Part shown: one piece after another, positions 39,778 to 50,968 of the stretch
Position numbering within the stretch: the stretch's first letter is position 1
How the letters are laid out: each line of letters begins with the position of its first letter
Assembly: GCA_002205965.3 (NCBI GenBank)
Contig: NADL03000771.1
Location: forward strand, 1,302,001 to 1,366,000
Direction of reading: 5' to 3'
From: Kappaphycus alvarezii
Taxonomy: Eukaryota; Rhodophyta; Florideophyceae; Gigartinales; Solieriaceae
Length of the DNA stretch: 64,000 nucleotides
Notes under the pieces: model-generated
Database searches by the model: none
What the model saw: only the letters and a program-made list of their open reading frames with translations
What the model was told of the DNA's origin: nothing
Program-made: the position numbers and the translations under genes

Positions 39778-41040
39778 AAAGGTCGACAGCAAGGATAAAG
39801 AGTAGACTTGGGCATAATGGCGCTTTGAGGCACCTACAAACGGGGGATAAGTATGCACTGGGTCGTGGTCCACGTTATTGTATCCAGTAAGAAGTCGACC
39901 TTGGTTTCTCATGTAGGGAGAAACGCTCAGGAATACTGTATCGAGATGTGAACAGTGTTGTAGTGTTGTGCAACATATCTCCCATCTGATGCTTTGCAGT
40001 CTGGGGATTTTCAGACGAGATGCTTTTCTAGACCGGACTATGTGCATTCACACTCTGGGTTTGTGAGTGTCCTAGATAAAATCTCGACACTCAAGAGCAC
40101 ATCGTATCCTTTTTTTGAAATATACTGCACTTGGCAGCGAGTAAAATTGCGTATGATAAAGTGACGATAGCTACAGGCTATACAGAATCCTTGCGTTGCG
40201 TCCTATGTTGGAACCATAAGATCTCTGACTGCGCTGTACTGTTACAACTGCAACTTGAACTTGCAAAGTTTTGAGCGGGGCTTTGGTTCACCCAAGAGAA
40301 GATGACATTTATCTTCACTACTGGTTAGTCTCCTCACGTCTTTCTAGATAGAATGAAAAATCCTGCCATGCGCATGGACGACAAGGTACATCCAATTAGA
40401 TCTTGACCGTATAGTTAGGACGTGCGCAGTCCCCAGTAGATACTGAATGCATTAAATTTCATCTTCTTTGTTACACAGCGCCTTCCTCATAAACCCCCCG
40501 GTTCTCAGCCATCCGAGCTTCTACAGTAAACAAAACCCCTATCCCCCTGTTCTAGAATGTGTACCGACTGTACTCAATGAGTGCACATGTAGGTCAGGGG
40601 TACGTCACAGTATCATACTGTACTGTACTGTACTGTACTTTGCAGATCGCGGAGGGACACAAAATACTGTACAGTACACACCAGGTAAGCTATTGACACA
40701 AGGCCACTAACAGTCACTGAGCCGTTTATACGTAAACAAACCGTTTCCAGCGTGCATTTTGTTGGATTGTGGGTCCAGGTCAAGTACTGTACTTCACACA
40801 AGAAAGAAATTCGATGCATTCAGTATCTTCAGTACTGTACAGTACAGCAGTGGCAATAAATATACGACAGTTTGTGTATTCCGAACCACTGCGAAAAATA
40901 TTAAATTTTTACTTCTTTTTTTCTGTACAGGGAAACGGCTTTTAAAGGGCATTTTAAACCTGAAAACAAAGTTTAGAGAGCTTTATTATTTCTTGAGATA
41001 GAAGCATGTGAGTTAAAAATACCTGGCATTAAAGATAGCT
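39778..41040. other. Intergenic; dense TACWGTA tracts
   Basis: No gene recognised. TACTGTA at 39945; four chained units near 40617-40640 (TACTG repeated); chained TACTGTACAGTAC near 40665; TACTGTA near 40786; chained TACTGTACAGTACAG near 40833. Frames here are short and run through these repeats. Confidence 0.6.
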
Positions 41041-41041
41041 A

Positions 41042-42427
41042 CAGTCTCCGACAATATTGAGTTTCCAACTAAATGAGGTTCTTAATTGGACTTTTAGTGC
41101 TGAATCTTCTTCCCCTTTGCCTGTACAACACAAACACAGCGCTTCTGCATCGATTTTGTTAGCTTCATCAACAATGTTGGATCAATATTCTCCCATACTC
41201 TGAAAATGCATTCAGGAAGCGAACTCACATCTTCAACCTGGCGCTGGTTCGTGTAGACCTGCCTTAACAAGATCCCCCATAGATTCTCGATTGGATTGAG
41301 GTCAGGGGAGTACGCAGGCCACTATATTAGCGAAATTGAATTAGCCGAAAGCCAGTCTTTGGCTACCTTAGAACGATGACAAGGCTCACCATATTATATG
41401 AAAACCCACTGCACCGGAAGATTTTCAGAAAATGAGAGAAGATGATCTTTTAAACTCCTCACGTACTTCACTCCATCCTGTTTTCCGATTAAAATAACCA
41501 GTAGGAATATATATATTTTGCCCGTAAAGCAAGCCCAATCCATGATACTTTCCCTTTCATTTTGCCCCTTCGATAACCACTGCTTCTCTTTCCTCATGAC
41601 AAGCAATCTGTATGCTATGCCGTCTAGTCCATCTAAATTGAATTTTTTTATCAGACCAGACGACTTTTTCCCACTTAGACTCACTCTAAATCACCGTTTT
41701 CATCGCCCAGGATACTCGAGCTTGTTGCGTTGTTTCTTTTATCGCCAGCGTCCGAGAAATGCGCTTGTAGCGCAAATGAGGTTGCTGTTGAAGAAGCTTT
41801 TGCACGCAGCACGCCTTAACAGGCAACTAGAATGATTTCATTAAGGCAGAAGACTTCAATTCACCCTGAAATTTGATACGGATAACACGACTATCCATAG
41901 AATTAGTTCGTTTAGGTCGACGGCCGGGGCTTTTTTGACTCCGTATTGGTTTGGAGGCTAAATAAAGCGACTTACTACGCTTCTTGATTATTCAAGCTCT
42001 CTTTCGATGGCTAATATACTTCAAAACTCTGCGTAATAGGCGAAAATTAGGCCCGGAAAGGGGTTAAGGAGGGCTTCTGAGGCATTTTTTTGGGGATAGC
42101 TGAGAGAGCTTATTCGGATGTTTATCTATTAACGCCCCTTTAAGGGAGTTTTATGAGTTCATATACCAGTTTTTAGCTTCATAGGTCTGTTTTTTGGGCG
42201 CAACATGGCTGTTTCGGTCAAATTGTAGCTATATTTCTTGCTGGACTTTTTTGGCTCAGATGTTTATATCGCAGTAAAAAGTAAGTCATTTTAAACTTCG
42301 TTTTCTGCTCCGGGATTTTCTTTAAAAGTTTTGCTTCTGTATAGAAAAACAGTAATGTTTCTTTAATATTTTTGGGGGGGTTTCAAAATAGACCAACTTT
42401 CGTATATTTTTTGCCACCACTTTACTG
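41042..42427 (-). mobile_element. Tc1/mariner-like transposon, second lineage, decayed
   Basis: Minus-strand transposase, N-terminus near 42000: S-P-G-R-R-P-K-R-T, then YKRISRTLAIKETTQQARVS (HTH/linker side), then a middle frame 41684-41394 (KKFNLDGLDGIAYRLLVMRK, first catalytic D region), then GEPCHRSKVAKDWL, AWPAYSPDLNPIENLWGILL (third carboxylate, N-P-I-E-N) and a C-terminal tail with LTKSMQKRCVCVVQAKGK near 41120. In the Q-D-G-A-P-C-H box the D is replaced (Q-Y-G-E-P-C-H), so the catalytic triad is damaged. The proposed ends are TA|CAGT at 41040 and ACTG|TA at 42424-42429. The inner repeats match poorly, so the ends are tentative. If right, the right flank is a TACAGTATACTGTACAG tract. 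Confidence 0.7.
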
Positions 42428-42474
42428 TACAGTATACTGTACAGTTCTAAACACTGTGCTATTATTGACTCGTA

Positions 42475-42700
42475 TTACTGCTTCGTGGTGGTACAAACTT
42501 TACGAATTCTAAGGCACAAAAAGTATTCAGAGATCAACCACGCAGGCAGGCGGCGAGTGGAAACCTGTCGCGCCTGCATCACTTGGAGACCAAACACCAA
42601 GCAGGTCACGAAGTCATCAAGTTCCTGCTGAGGAGAGGAATCGCGACGGGAAGCTGCACTTTTGCAGCCATGCGAAATCAAGGCGACCACATGGATATCT
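42475..42700 (-). pseudogene. 3' fragment of RLE-type LINE
   Basis: The minus strand reads A-A-S-R-R-D-S-S-P-Q-Q-E-L-D-D-F-V-T-C-L then VFGLQVMQARQVSTRRLP, matching the tail of LINE copy B (FVFCLHGLQARQVLTR) and the fragment at 8430. It is truncated and isolated. Confidence 0.65.
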
Positions 42701-43177
42701 TTGTCCGCTCACAGCCTCTCGTTTTGCAGATCTGCATGGCCTCTGCCGAGCAGAAGCATTCTTTCTGATTAGGTCCTTTTGTGGATTGCTCAGCCCACGC
42801 CTGTGCGAGCACAAGTACCTAACCTGGCAAGAAGCGTTTTCCATGCCGCCCGTCCTTCTTCCATAGTGAGAAAGGAGCTCACTGCTCTTTGCAATAGCTC
42901 CCTCTTGTTTTTGGACCCTTTCGGCCGACTCTTTCTGCCTCATGCTGCTGTCTTGGTTTGCTCAGTGGACCCATTTGGAGTTTCACATCGAAATACATGT
43001 TCTGATGGTTGATAGAGATCTTATACAATAAAAATGGCCCAAATGTCGTGATTTTTAAAATCCTATACGTGTAGAAAATGTACCTTTGTCATTCTTAAGT
43101 GAAACTCAGTTACGCATACAGAACATGTCAACATGTGAGTATGATCCTACTTTATCCCCGCTCTTACAGTAGTCCCC
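42701..43177. other. No gene recognised
   Basis: The minus-strand frame 42943-42617 is unrecognised but may hold a little more of the LINE fragment in another frame. TACAGTA near 43166, just before the Harbinger-like transposase frame. Confidence 0.4.
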
Positions 43178-44135
43178 ATGAGGCAGAAAGACTACGCCAT
43201 AGGGCGTGCCAGGCAACGCAAGCGCAATCGAGGGCATCTATTACATCTTACTATGATGGAAAACGTTGAAGACGATGATTTAATCAGACTGCAGCGCCCC
43301 AATGACACGGCGGCATCGGATGTTAGCCTCCTACTGATCCACCCTGCTGCCCTCAGTATTGCAACGATCAACATCAGCAACTTAAAATTGAAAGATGTCT
43401 TACTCTTTCTCGTTTTCGGCTTTCTCAGATCAACACTGTAGACGAATCGATCGGTTGGAGAAGTGGAAGGATAAAGCGCTTCCGCTATAAGGTGACCCCG
43501 TTCACCGCTACGTCTATTATGCTTTGTCGCTTATCCTCCCCAACGAGATGGGTTGATATAGAGCCTATGTACGGAAAGAGATCTTCGGCTTTATCAGAAG
43601 TGTTTTGGGAAGTTGCTGAAACTGTAATCGAAAGCAAGGTGCATCTGTTGCAATTTTTCCATTTTCCCCTGAAGCTTAGACATCCTAAAAATAACCTTCA
43701 AGTGTACACAAGAAAGGGGCCCCGCTGGAAAACTGCGTAGGGTTCATAGACTGTACAAAGATACATATGCGCAGACCTGGTGGCCAGGCAACTATGCAGG
43801 GATGCTGATTTCGGGGTACAGAAGATTCTATCGCCTCATATAACAATCCGTGACCACGCTGGATGAATTGATTTTTCACCTATATGGACCGAAAGTGGGA
43901 CTGCGTCATGATATGACGCTCTGAAGAGGTACCAAGCTGGATGCTGTACTTCAAGATGTGCTTTTAATAGACGACAGGCAGTTTTTCTTACATGGAGAAG
44001 TGGCGTACATTTTGCGCTCCTGGTTGAAGACAGAATTCCCGCGTGTCGGAGCGAGCACTCAGGAGACTGTCTACAATACTGCTATGAGCAGTGTGCGCGA
44101 GGAAGTAGATTATTCATACAAGAATTTGAAGTAAC
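43178..44135 (+). pseudogene. Harbinger-like transposase (DDE_4), broken
   Basis: Pieces in several frames, in family order: a basic start (43178), LCRLSSPTRWVDIEPMYGK (43520, the 'R-L-x-x-P-x-R-W-x-D' box), CVGFIDCTKIHMRRPGG (43735, the G-F-I-D-G-T-x-x-I-C-R-P box with first catalytic D), LYGPKVGLRHDM (43885, the G-P-x-x-G-R-x-H-D box with second D), and LHGEVAYILRSWLKTEF ... NTAMSSVREEVDYSYKNLK (43990-44130). In the latter the usual G-D-x-A-Y is G-E-V-A-Y and V-E-x-x-Y is V-D-Y-S-Y. Several stops and frame changes; inactive. Confidence 0.75.
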
Positions 44136-44820
44136 TATGGTCGTCACAGGACTACAAACGTTAACTCAAAGTTTAGCAGTCACCTTTATATCTTCTCTAC
44201 AAGGCTGCGGCCCTACTTTGAATTTTTCGAGTCTGTATAGCGGGGGATAGACAAGTTGCCCCCTATTCCAACTGCCCACCACCATCAATGAGCTAATAAA
44301 TTGAGACTTAGGCTCCCTTACTTTACTATAGTTTCTTCACCAACGCGAATATGACCACTAGCATATCCTTGCGAGCTCCAATAGACTGGCGCCGCTCCTC
44401 CCGTTACAACGCGGCTTTATCAGCCTCGAGCGCCACATGATTTTCCTCAATTTGCAAGCGCTTCGCCTCGCGGTCTTGAGTGCAGTGCATACGAGAGTCC
44501 AAATGTTCTTCCCGCTCAAGCTCAAAGCGTAATCGCTCTTCCTTCATTTTGAGGCAGCGCTCCTCCAATTCACGACGGACAGTAACATCCGCGTTAATGA
44601 ATTCGCGCTCCTTTTCATCAGAGTCAACAATAATAGCTCTCTTTCTAAATTGTTTTCGATATACTCGTGTCGACTGCCTCTCCTCGCTGTCTTTTTCGCT
44701 CGACCTGTCGTTTTCTCTCGACCAGAACTCCCTCCCTATTGCCCTAGCTCGAATTTCCTCACCAGCCGCCGCTATATTCTACTCCGGCTCAGTCCTCTCT
44801 TCCCTATCAGTTCTTTGCTT

Positions 44821-45333
44821 CTATTCCCATTCACCTATTGCCAGGATTAACTCGTCAAGTAGCGTTTCTCTTTCACCTCGAAATTTAATATTCCCAGTAG
44901 CGGCATCCTTTGATCGATGGGCAGCGCAATGGCCGAGTAAAATCATCTTAAATCTGTCGCTAAACGTCTTCCAAGACGGGCCGCAAACTCCATCGAGCGC
45001 ACCAGAAGGAATTGCACCGTTGAAATTTTGAAGTGTTTCTTCATGGCGCTTTTGTGCTTCTCCAAGTGGAATAATGTGGGAATTCACAGGGGTGAATGCT
45101 TTAAGCAGTATGTTATCCCACGAGGTAGAGAATCCGAGCATGCGTCTGATAACAATTGCTTGTGCGGGCGGCTCAAGAACGGTAGATGGAGATTGGTGCA
45201 ACGCCTTCGTAATGGGGAGTGGAGATGCGGGCGTTGAAAGAGTAGCTATGATGGTGGTTTTGTGAGTGAGAAATCGGACGGGTGACAAAGATCGACCGGC
45301 CGGTGGGCGAATCACGGTGTCATTTTGGCGCAT
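44821..45333 (-). CDS. Myb/SANT-like partner protein of Harbinger element
   Basis: 170 codons on the minus strand. The centre reads SWDNILLKAFTPVNSHIIPL, then E-A-Q-K-R-H-E-E-T-L and a block P-S-W-K-T-F-S-D-R-F-K, then ERETLLDELILAIGEWE. This resembles the Myb-like/NAM-associated proteins that bind transposon ends and bring the Harbinger transposase into the nucleus. More K/E/R-rich coding sequence may follow to about 44400 in other frames. It faces the transposase gene. Whether it is still functional is unknown. Confidence 0.5.
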   Translation of the reverse strand: MRQNDTVIRPPAGRSLSPVRFLTHKTTIIATLSTPASPLPITKALHQSPSTVLEPPAQAIVIRRMLGFSTSWDNILLKAFTPVNSHIIPLGEAQKRHEETLQNFNGAIPSGALDGVCGPSWKTFSDRFKMILLGHCAAHRSKDAATGNIKFRGERETLLDELILAIGEWE

Positions 45334-46200
45334 TGTTTTTTGCTAAAACAGCCCACATCCGAAAAATGATATGAATTGGAACCGAGATTTCGGAAAAAGT
45401 TGACCACTTGTTCAACGCTTGCCTAAATTTGCAAGTCATGTGAAAAATGGGACGCTGCGTAAACTCTCTAATACCTAAAATACCTATATTACAACAGCAT
45501 GTAGTATAGTACTGTTACAGTATACTCCAATACTGCATCCACGGAACCAAATAACAGGGACTCACAGTCCCAACAGGTAACTTCACAGAGTCACTACCAA
45601 CGCTCTCACTCTAGCGCTAGCCTTACAGAGAACAGTCACTGCTCTCGAACAGCAAACAAATAGCTTGCTCAACGCGATAACCTAGTCGTAGACGGTAATA
45701 CTTTAATCTCAAGATGCCTATCCTTTTTCCTCTCACTGTGAGTGTCTACATTGTCCTGCTTACACAAGAGCATTCGTTCTCATACGCTGTCTGTGCATGC
45801 AACTTTTTCTCCCCTTTGGGAACTCCGAATCGCATTTGTCAGCCATCCTTGGCTTCCGACGTCAAACTTCATAAATTCGATCCGCGTCCACATAGTACAG
45901 TCGTGAATCTAGTGCAATGACTGTCAGCATTGTTACCTGTTGCCACCTAGAGTAGGTTCTGCCACAGTACTGTACCATACGGCACACCACAGCTTTAATT
46001 ACTGTACTTTGGAAGGATATTGTACTGTTATCGTAGAGTCGGGTAATCATAGTTTAAAAGGGTAACGTGGGTCAAAATTTTATTTATTTTTAAGATTTTC
46101 TAAAAAGCGCCCCAAAACATTCACAAATATTCATCTATCTTCTAAATAATTCATTTCTCGGCAAAATAGATGCCAACAATCGCCTTTTGGGCTACTTTTA
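45334..46200. other. No gene recognised
   Basis: TACAGTA near 45515, TACTGTA near 45965 and 46001. Short frames without motifs. Confidence 0.4.
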
Positions 46201-46329
46201 CCCCAAAATTCACTTTCTCCGACGAACAGTATCATCTAGAGAGGAAGGGAACCTCCCAAAGACCATACGAGAGGAAAGTCATAGTGGGTAACCGAAATGA
46301 GTATCCCCAACCCTTAATTATCAACAAAA

Positions 46330-47045
46330 CCCTGCACTCGCCTTGCAAATGCTCTGAAAGCCGTCGTAAACGACAAATTGAGCATTCGCAAGGCTGCGAA
46401 GGCGCATGGTGTATCGAACACAACGCTCAAGCGCCGTTTTAAGGATTTATCGCAAGGGAATGGCATTATCACAGCCAAATCATGACGTTGCCCTGCTCTC
46501 ACAGACTAAAAAGAGAGCATCGTTTTCAACAAATAGTTGCAGTTTGTGCGTATTGTCACTTTGTTGCAGAAGGAAGGGCTATGGGAAGTCATCAAATTAT
46601 TCTGTTTCAAGCTCTCATCTGCAAGGCAGGACCGACTTCCCTTTCGAGAAAACACACCAGGTCATGCTTATCCCAGCAACTTCCTAAGAAGGCACCCTGA
46701 ACTGAATTTAAAAAGAAAGGCGTCTTTGAAGAGTGTCAAGGCATCTAAAATGTCCCTGAAGAAATCAAAAAGTTATGCACGGCTCGCACAGGTTTACATA
46801 GAGTTTAAAGTGACGGTTCCGGAAAAAAATCTTTAATATCGATGAGACCGGATTTTCAACGAAGAATTCGACAAGGGCACACACCAAAGCAGTCACAGAG
46901 AGAAAACGGAGAAGAAACTTTGTTGAATTAAAATATTTATCCAATGCCGAACACGTAACTACCATGCCTGTTGTGTCTGTGCACGGCTCAAATTGGCGCC
47001 CCGTTGTCATTGTTCTGGAGAAAAAGCCAAAATGGCGTAAGAAAT
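46330..47045 (+). mobile_element. pogo-like (Tc1/mariner superfamily) transposon, decayed
   Basis: A Pipsqueak/CENP-B-type helix-turn-helix (KLSIRKAAKAHGVSNTTLKR, about 46370-46430, followed by R-F-K-D-L-S) is followed, across frame changes, by a lysine-rich stretch (LKRKASLKSVKASKMSLKKS). The start of a DDE_1 domain comes next: IFNIDETGFSTKNS (46830, first catalytic D in N-I-D-E-T-G), HTKAVTERKRRRNFVELKYL and PVVSVHGSNWRPVVIVLE (46960). The rest of the catalytic domain is absent after about 47045. No terminal repeats found. Confidence 0.75.
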
Positions 47046-48420
47046 CAGATTGAAACATTGAAAAGAGTGTCTTTTCTTACCACAAAATGCCCTGATTGCA
47101 TATCGGCACCCAGTGGGAGTATATTTAGTGTTGCTTACCAATCGGGCTAGACATTTTTTTGGGCAAACCAAAAAACTTCGCGAGAAAGACAAGTAACTCA
47201 TTACCTTCATCTTTACGATGAAAGGTAATGGGTAACATGTGTAATTCAGCGCGCTGGAGATTCTAAGAGAAAAAAACTCATCGCAGTTGGCTTTCCGCTC
47301 ACATAAGCCATCGTACGCAGCTTCCAGACTACACTGTTTTTCTCCTTGTAAGACATAAGAGCGGAATAAAATTAACAAGCGAATCATTGCCCAAAATCCC
47401 GAGCGGAAGAAAGATTTATACACCATTTGCGAAATGTCGCGCAACGGATATAGGAGGGCACTTACTTAAAATAACATCACGAACGTATTTCCAGTCCGTG
47501 CTGTTTATGGTAAAGTATCCAGGTCGTTTCTGCCTGAAGCCATCAAGGTAGCCGCCATATTGAATATAAATGGGTACAAATCGCGCTAGGAAGCGTTCAC
47601 TGAATTCAAGAGGCTCTGTACACATTATAAAGGCAACATAAACGTGCTGTAATCGGATGGGTCGGCGATGAAGTCAGGAACTGTTAACAAGGATATGGAG
47701 TTTATTGACTGGCGATGAAATTTTAACTGCAGTGACAGCAACAACAGCCCCGTGTAGATGAAGCGCTGCAAAGGGAGTTTAGGGCAGAAGAAAAGGACAA
47801 GAGAGGGCTTGTGAGAGAGCAGGAGGGGAATGAAGGTCAGGCAAGGGGGTATGACGAAAGGCAAGAAAATCTCCGCGAGAAACCGCAGTGTTCAACTATG
47901 CCGAAATGCCTTTGCAGTCGATGGAGTTTCTGGAAAGAGAATAGTGTCTTACGGAGGACTCTTGCTCGAGGCAGGGCTAGTGGGCTACTTCGTACGCAAT
48001 AAAAACATTTTATTGCTTTATTTATGATTTGTTACTTAATGTGACCCATAATTGGCCTGATATGCAGATAATTGAAGGATACAGGGGTCATCTCAAAATA
48101 ATTCGTTGATCCTGTTCTCATTTTCCAATTGTTCTGAATCTTGGCAAACTTTCTCTTTGGTAGTAGACAGACGCTTGTGACAAGTTTCAGGAAACCGATG
48201 AGGGTCGACCTATAACTTTTTGACAGCCGGAAATTGAAAAATGGAAAATATGACATGTGTCATGATTTCCAGAGTATTCCTTCTATTGTTGTTCTATGAC
48301 TTTGAAAATGAAACTGGAAACGTTGCTGATGGATTGCCGTGAGTCGCGGCTACCATTGCAGTAGCCATAACCGTGGGAAAGCTATTCACTTCCCACCAGC
48401 ACTTCCACCACCGCAGTCAA
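47046..48420. other. No gene recognised
   Basis: Minus-strand frames (47444-47007, 47625-47416, 47864-47625) and plus-strand frames at 47.8-48.0 kb match nothing I know. Confidence 0.4.
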
Positions 48421-48421
48421 T

Positions 48422-48945
48422 ATGCAACGGCATTCAGAGCTCATTGCTCGCAGATCGGTTGTCTTCAAGAAAATATTGTGGAGAAACCGCAAGATTACGG
48501 TGCTAAAAACCTTACTCCCTACCATGCTTCTTACTACAGCGGTATCTATGACAGCGCTGGATTTACGTAGAGGCAAGATCGTGATGAAATGCTGTTCGTT
48601 TTCCATTGATGAACATATTGTGGAGGTCGGTGTCAATCTGTTTAGAAGATTGTACAGAGTCGATCTTGTGCAGTTCAGGACTCTTTTTAATATCCTCAGG
48701 CCCCAACTTGACAGGAGATAGACAAGAGAAATTGCCCGGGTTCTGCCAAGAATATTGAAACTTTGCTCTGCACAACACTACGAATACTAGCCGAAGCAAG
48801 TGATGTCGATTTTGGGCGGCCATATGGTGTCGGACGTTCGAAAACGTACACCATCTTTAACAAGACGGTAGAAGCACTCAATGAGCTTCTCCCGTGTACA
48901 TCATTTCCTGTATCCGAGGAAGACTGCACATTTAGAGCTCGGTAG
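48422..48945 (+). pseudogene. PIF/Harbinger-like transposase N-terminal half
   Basis: FRRLYRVDLVQFRTLFNILR (48640) and then, in another frame, LCTTLRILAEASDVDFGRPY ... S-K-T-Y-T-I-F-N-K (48765-48870), followed by ELLPCTSFPVSEEDC. This is the helical N-terminal part of Harbinger-type transposases ('tLRxLAgas..D', 'F-P-x-S-E-E-D'). The DDE catalytic core is missing. It differs from the copy at 43.2 kb. Confidence 0.55.
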
Positions 48946-48994
48946 TTCAGAGTATTGCACATAAGTCCGTTATAAGTTATTATAGCTGCTGTAG

Positions 48995-50247
48995 ATGGCG
49001 TTTCTATTCAAATTCAGCAACCGAGGCCTAAGGAAACGCCTGATTCAAGTAAATAATATAAAAGAAAGGGATTCTTTGCCTTGCGTGTCCAAGCAGCCGT
49101 TGGAGCAGACTACAAATTTCTTTTTGTATCTGCTGGTCAAGCTGGGACAACGCCTTACTCCACTGCATTGCATTGAATTTCCTCTTAAGCACATCTCCTT
49201 CACGTTCATACCGCCGGAAAGCAGGATTGAGCGAGGCTAAATCTAAAAGACTAACACCTCCCGATAAAGTTGACTCGGTTGCGGGTTTGACGGACACATT
49301 GTTGAGTAAATTTGCAGTATTTTCTGTCCATAGATCGGTAGGCTAAGGATCTAGTTCAGCAATCGTTCTAGGTTCCATTAACTGCGTACGTACCGTCGTC
49401 GTTCGTGTGACTGCCATTAAGTGGAGATTCTGGAAGAATTAGGACGCCTCAAAGTCGGGCTCTCGCACGGGCTTGGGTTCTGAACAAATATTCTCATCAA
49501 TCGATACCACGGGGTCCCCTATTTTTACCTCGTCATTACCATCGAAAATGGGCTTATCGCCGCTTTGCCAAGTTATTCCTCACCGTCCCAACCTCCTGCA
49601 GTTGATTGACCACTCTTCGTCACCTTGACTACGGTTGGTTTGAGCCTTGCCAAACGTTGCGACGTAGATGATAAGACGACAGAAGAGTCCTCAGAGTTTT
49701 CGACGAGTTGAAGAGCATGCTCTACAGAAAATTACCGTTGGACCATCTTAGTAGCAATCGCCTTAAGTTTAGTACCGGCTTTGCCGTTAGAGATTCCGGA
49801 AACTTTGAGTTCTTTGATAATATATTTGCAAGTATATTTGTCGAGCAAACAAATGCGTATAGCATGTTTGGATTGCTCAAGGTTCTCGGGAATGGCCTTT
49901 TGCGTGTCAGTGGCCTGGAGTACAGAGGTAGTGTTGTCTTCATCGTCCTGCAGATGGAGCACCGTGGGAGCAGCGAGATAGTTACGAAAGTCGGGAAGTT
50001 CGGTTCGAGGTGCACGGAGATCGTTTGGTCTTGACGAGATCATTGGTGTTACCAAAACTGGCGCATCTGGCTGCATCGTTGATGTCGACGGAATGATTGG
50101 TGTAGGTGTTGTCGGAACGGACGGTGCTAGCGGAGCTGGTGGCGTTGCAGGAGTCGCTGGTTGAACAAGCGAAATAGTCGTCAGTTTTAGAGTGGATGCG
50201 CTGTTGGTGACGGGTACCTGACAGGCAGGAGGATGATCGTGCGTCAT
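48995..50247 (-). pseudogene. Possible Myb-like partner of second Harbinger-like copy
   Basis: The upstream frame 50247-49732 (171 codons) has a P/T/S-rich start (TPATPPAPLAPSVPTTPTP) and then ELPDFRNYLAAPTVLHLQDD ... CLLDKYTCKYIIKELKVSGI, not recognised. The downstream frame 49297-49028 has NPAFRRYEREGDVLKRKFNA, close to the 'Y-E-R-x-x-x-x-L-K-R-K-F' element of Harbinger-associated Myb-like proteins. Facing orientation to the transposase remnant at 48.4-48.9 kb repeats the layout at 43-45 kb. The assignment is an inference from that layout plus a short motif. Confidence 0.35.
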
Positions 50248-50968
50248 GCTGGTCCGGGAGGGGGAGCTCGTCGCGGAAAACGTGGAGAACCGGTGTGGTC
50301 AACCTTGGCAGGAAAGCGAATGGCAACTCAAGGTTTATTGGCAACCGCGAAGAAACAAGAAATATATGTTCTTTCTGTGTTTGTCGTCATAATTTCCCCG
50401 ACATGGCAAAAACTCGGAAATCTATGAGCAGTAAATGGTGCTTTTTCATTGGTCAACGAGATTATGATAAATTTCCATTTTCCATTTTTTTAACAACAAA
50501 ACAAATCATGCTGTAGATCGAACCTGATAGCAGAAGGGGGGAAATGTGGGGTGATATAAAATTTGAAAGATATGGTCAGAACAGAACTAATTTTTTCAAA
50601 AAAGGAAAACTTCTGACCCACTTTACCCAAACCTACGATACACTACAGTGCACTAAACGATACAGCATTTGAATCAAATTGTCCAGCAGCTGGCTGATCA
50701 CAGAACCCGATTATGAGTCTTGTTTACCGCAGCACTGCGGAAGTACAGTAAGGGCATCTGTCAGCATACTGCTCTTCTCATCTCGTCTTTCTTCTGTCGC
50801 ATCCGCGGTATGCTTCCCGAATACTTTGTACGTCAAAATGTGGGTTAGTCCAAAATTAGCCAAATCCAACTGTCAAATTCCTGTTTCGATCGCGGTTCGA
50901 GGGTGCTTGAACAAATCTCGATTTGTCTTTCCTCTGCAACCTATTTTCCAACTCCATAACATCCTCAC
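50248..50968. other. 3' flank of LtrA gene 2; no separate gene seen
   Basis: TACAGTA near 50749. The minus-strand frame from 51302 to 50856 probably belongs to the LtrA gene 2 tail (see that gene). Otherwise no features. Confidence 0.4.

Larger units (their letters stand above)
43178..45333. mobile_element. PIF/Harbinger-like transposon with two convergent genes
   Basis: Left: a DDE_4-type transposase on the plus strand (43178 to about 44135). Right: a Myb/SANT-like partner on the minus strand (45333-44821 and possibly on to about 44400). Known PIF/Harbinger elements carry this pair. Terminal inverted repeats and a TWA-type target duplication were looked for in the flanks and not found, so the outer limits are only those of the frames. 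Confidence 0.65.
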
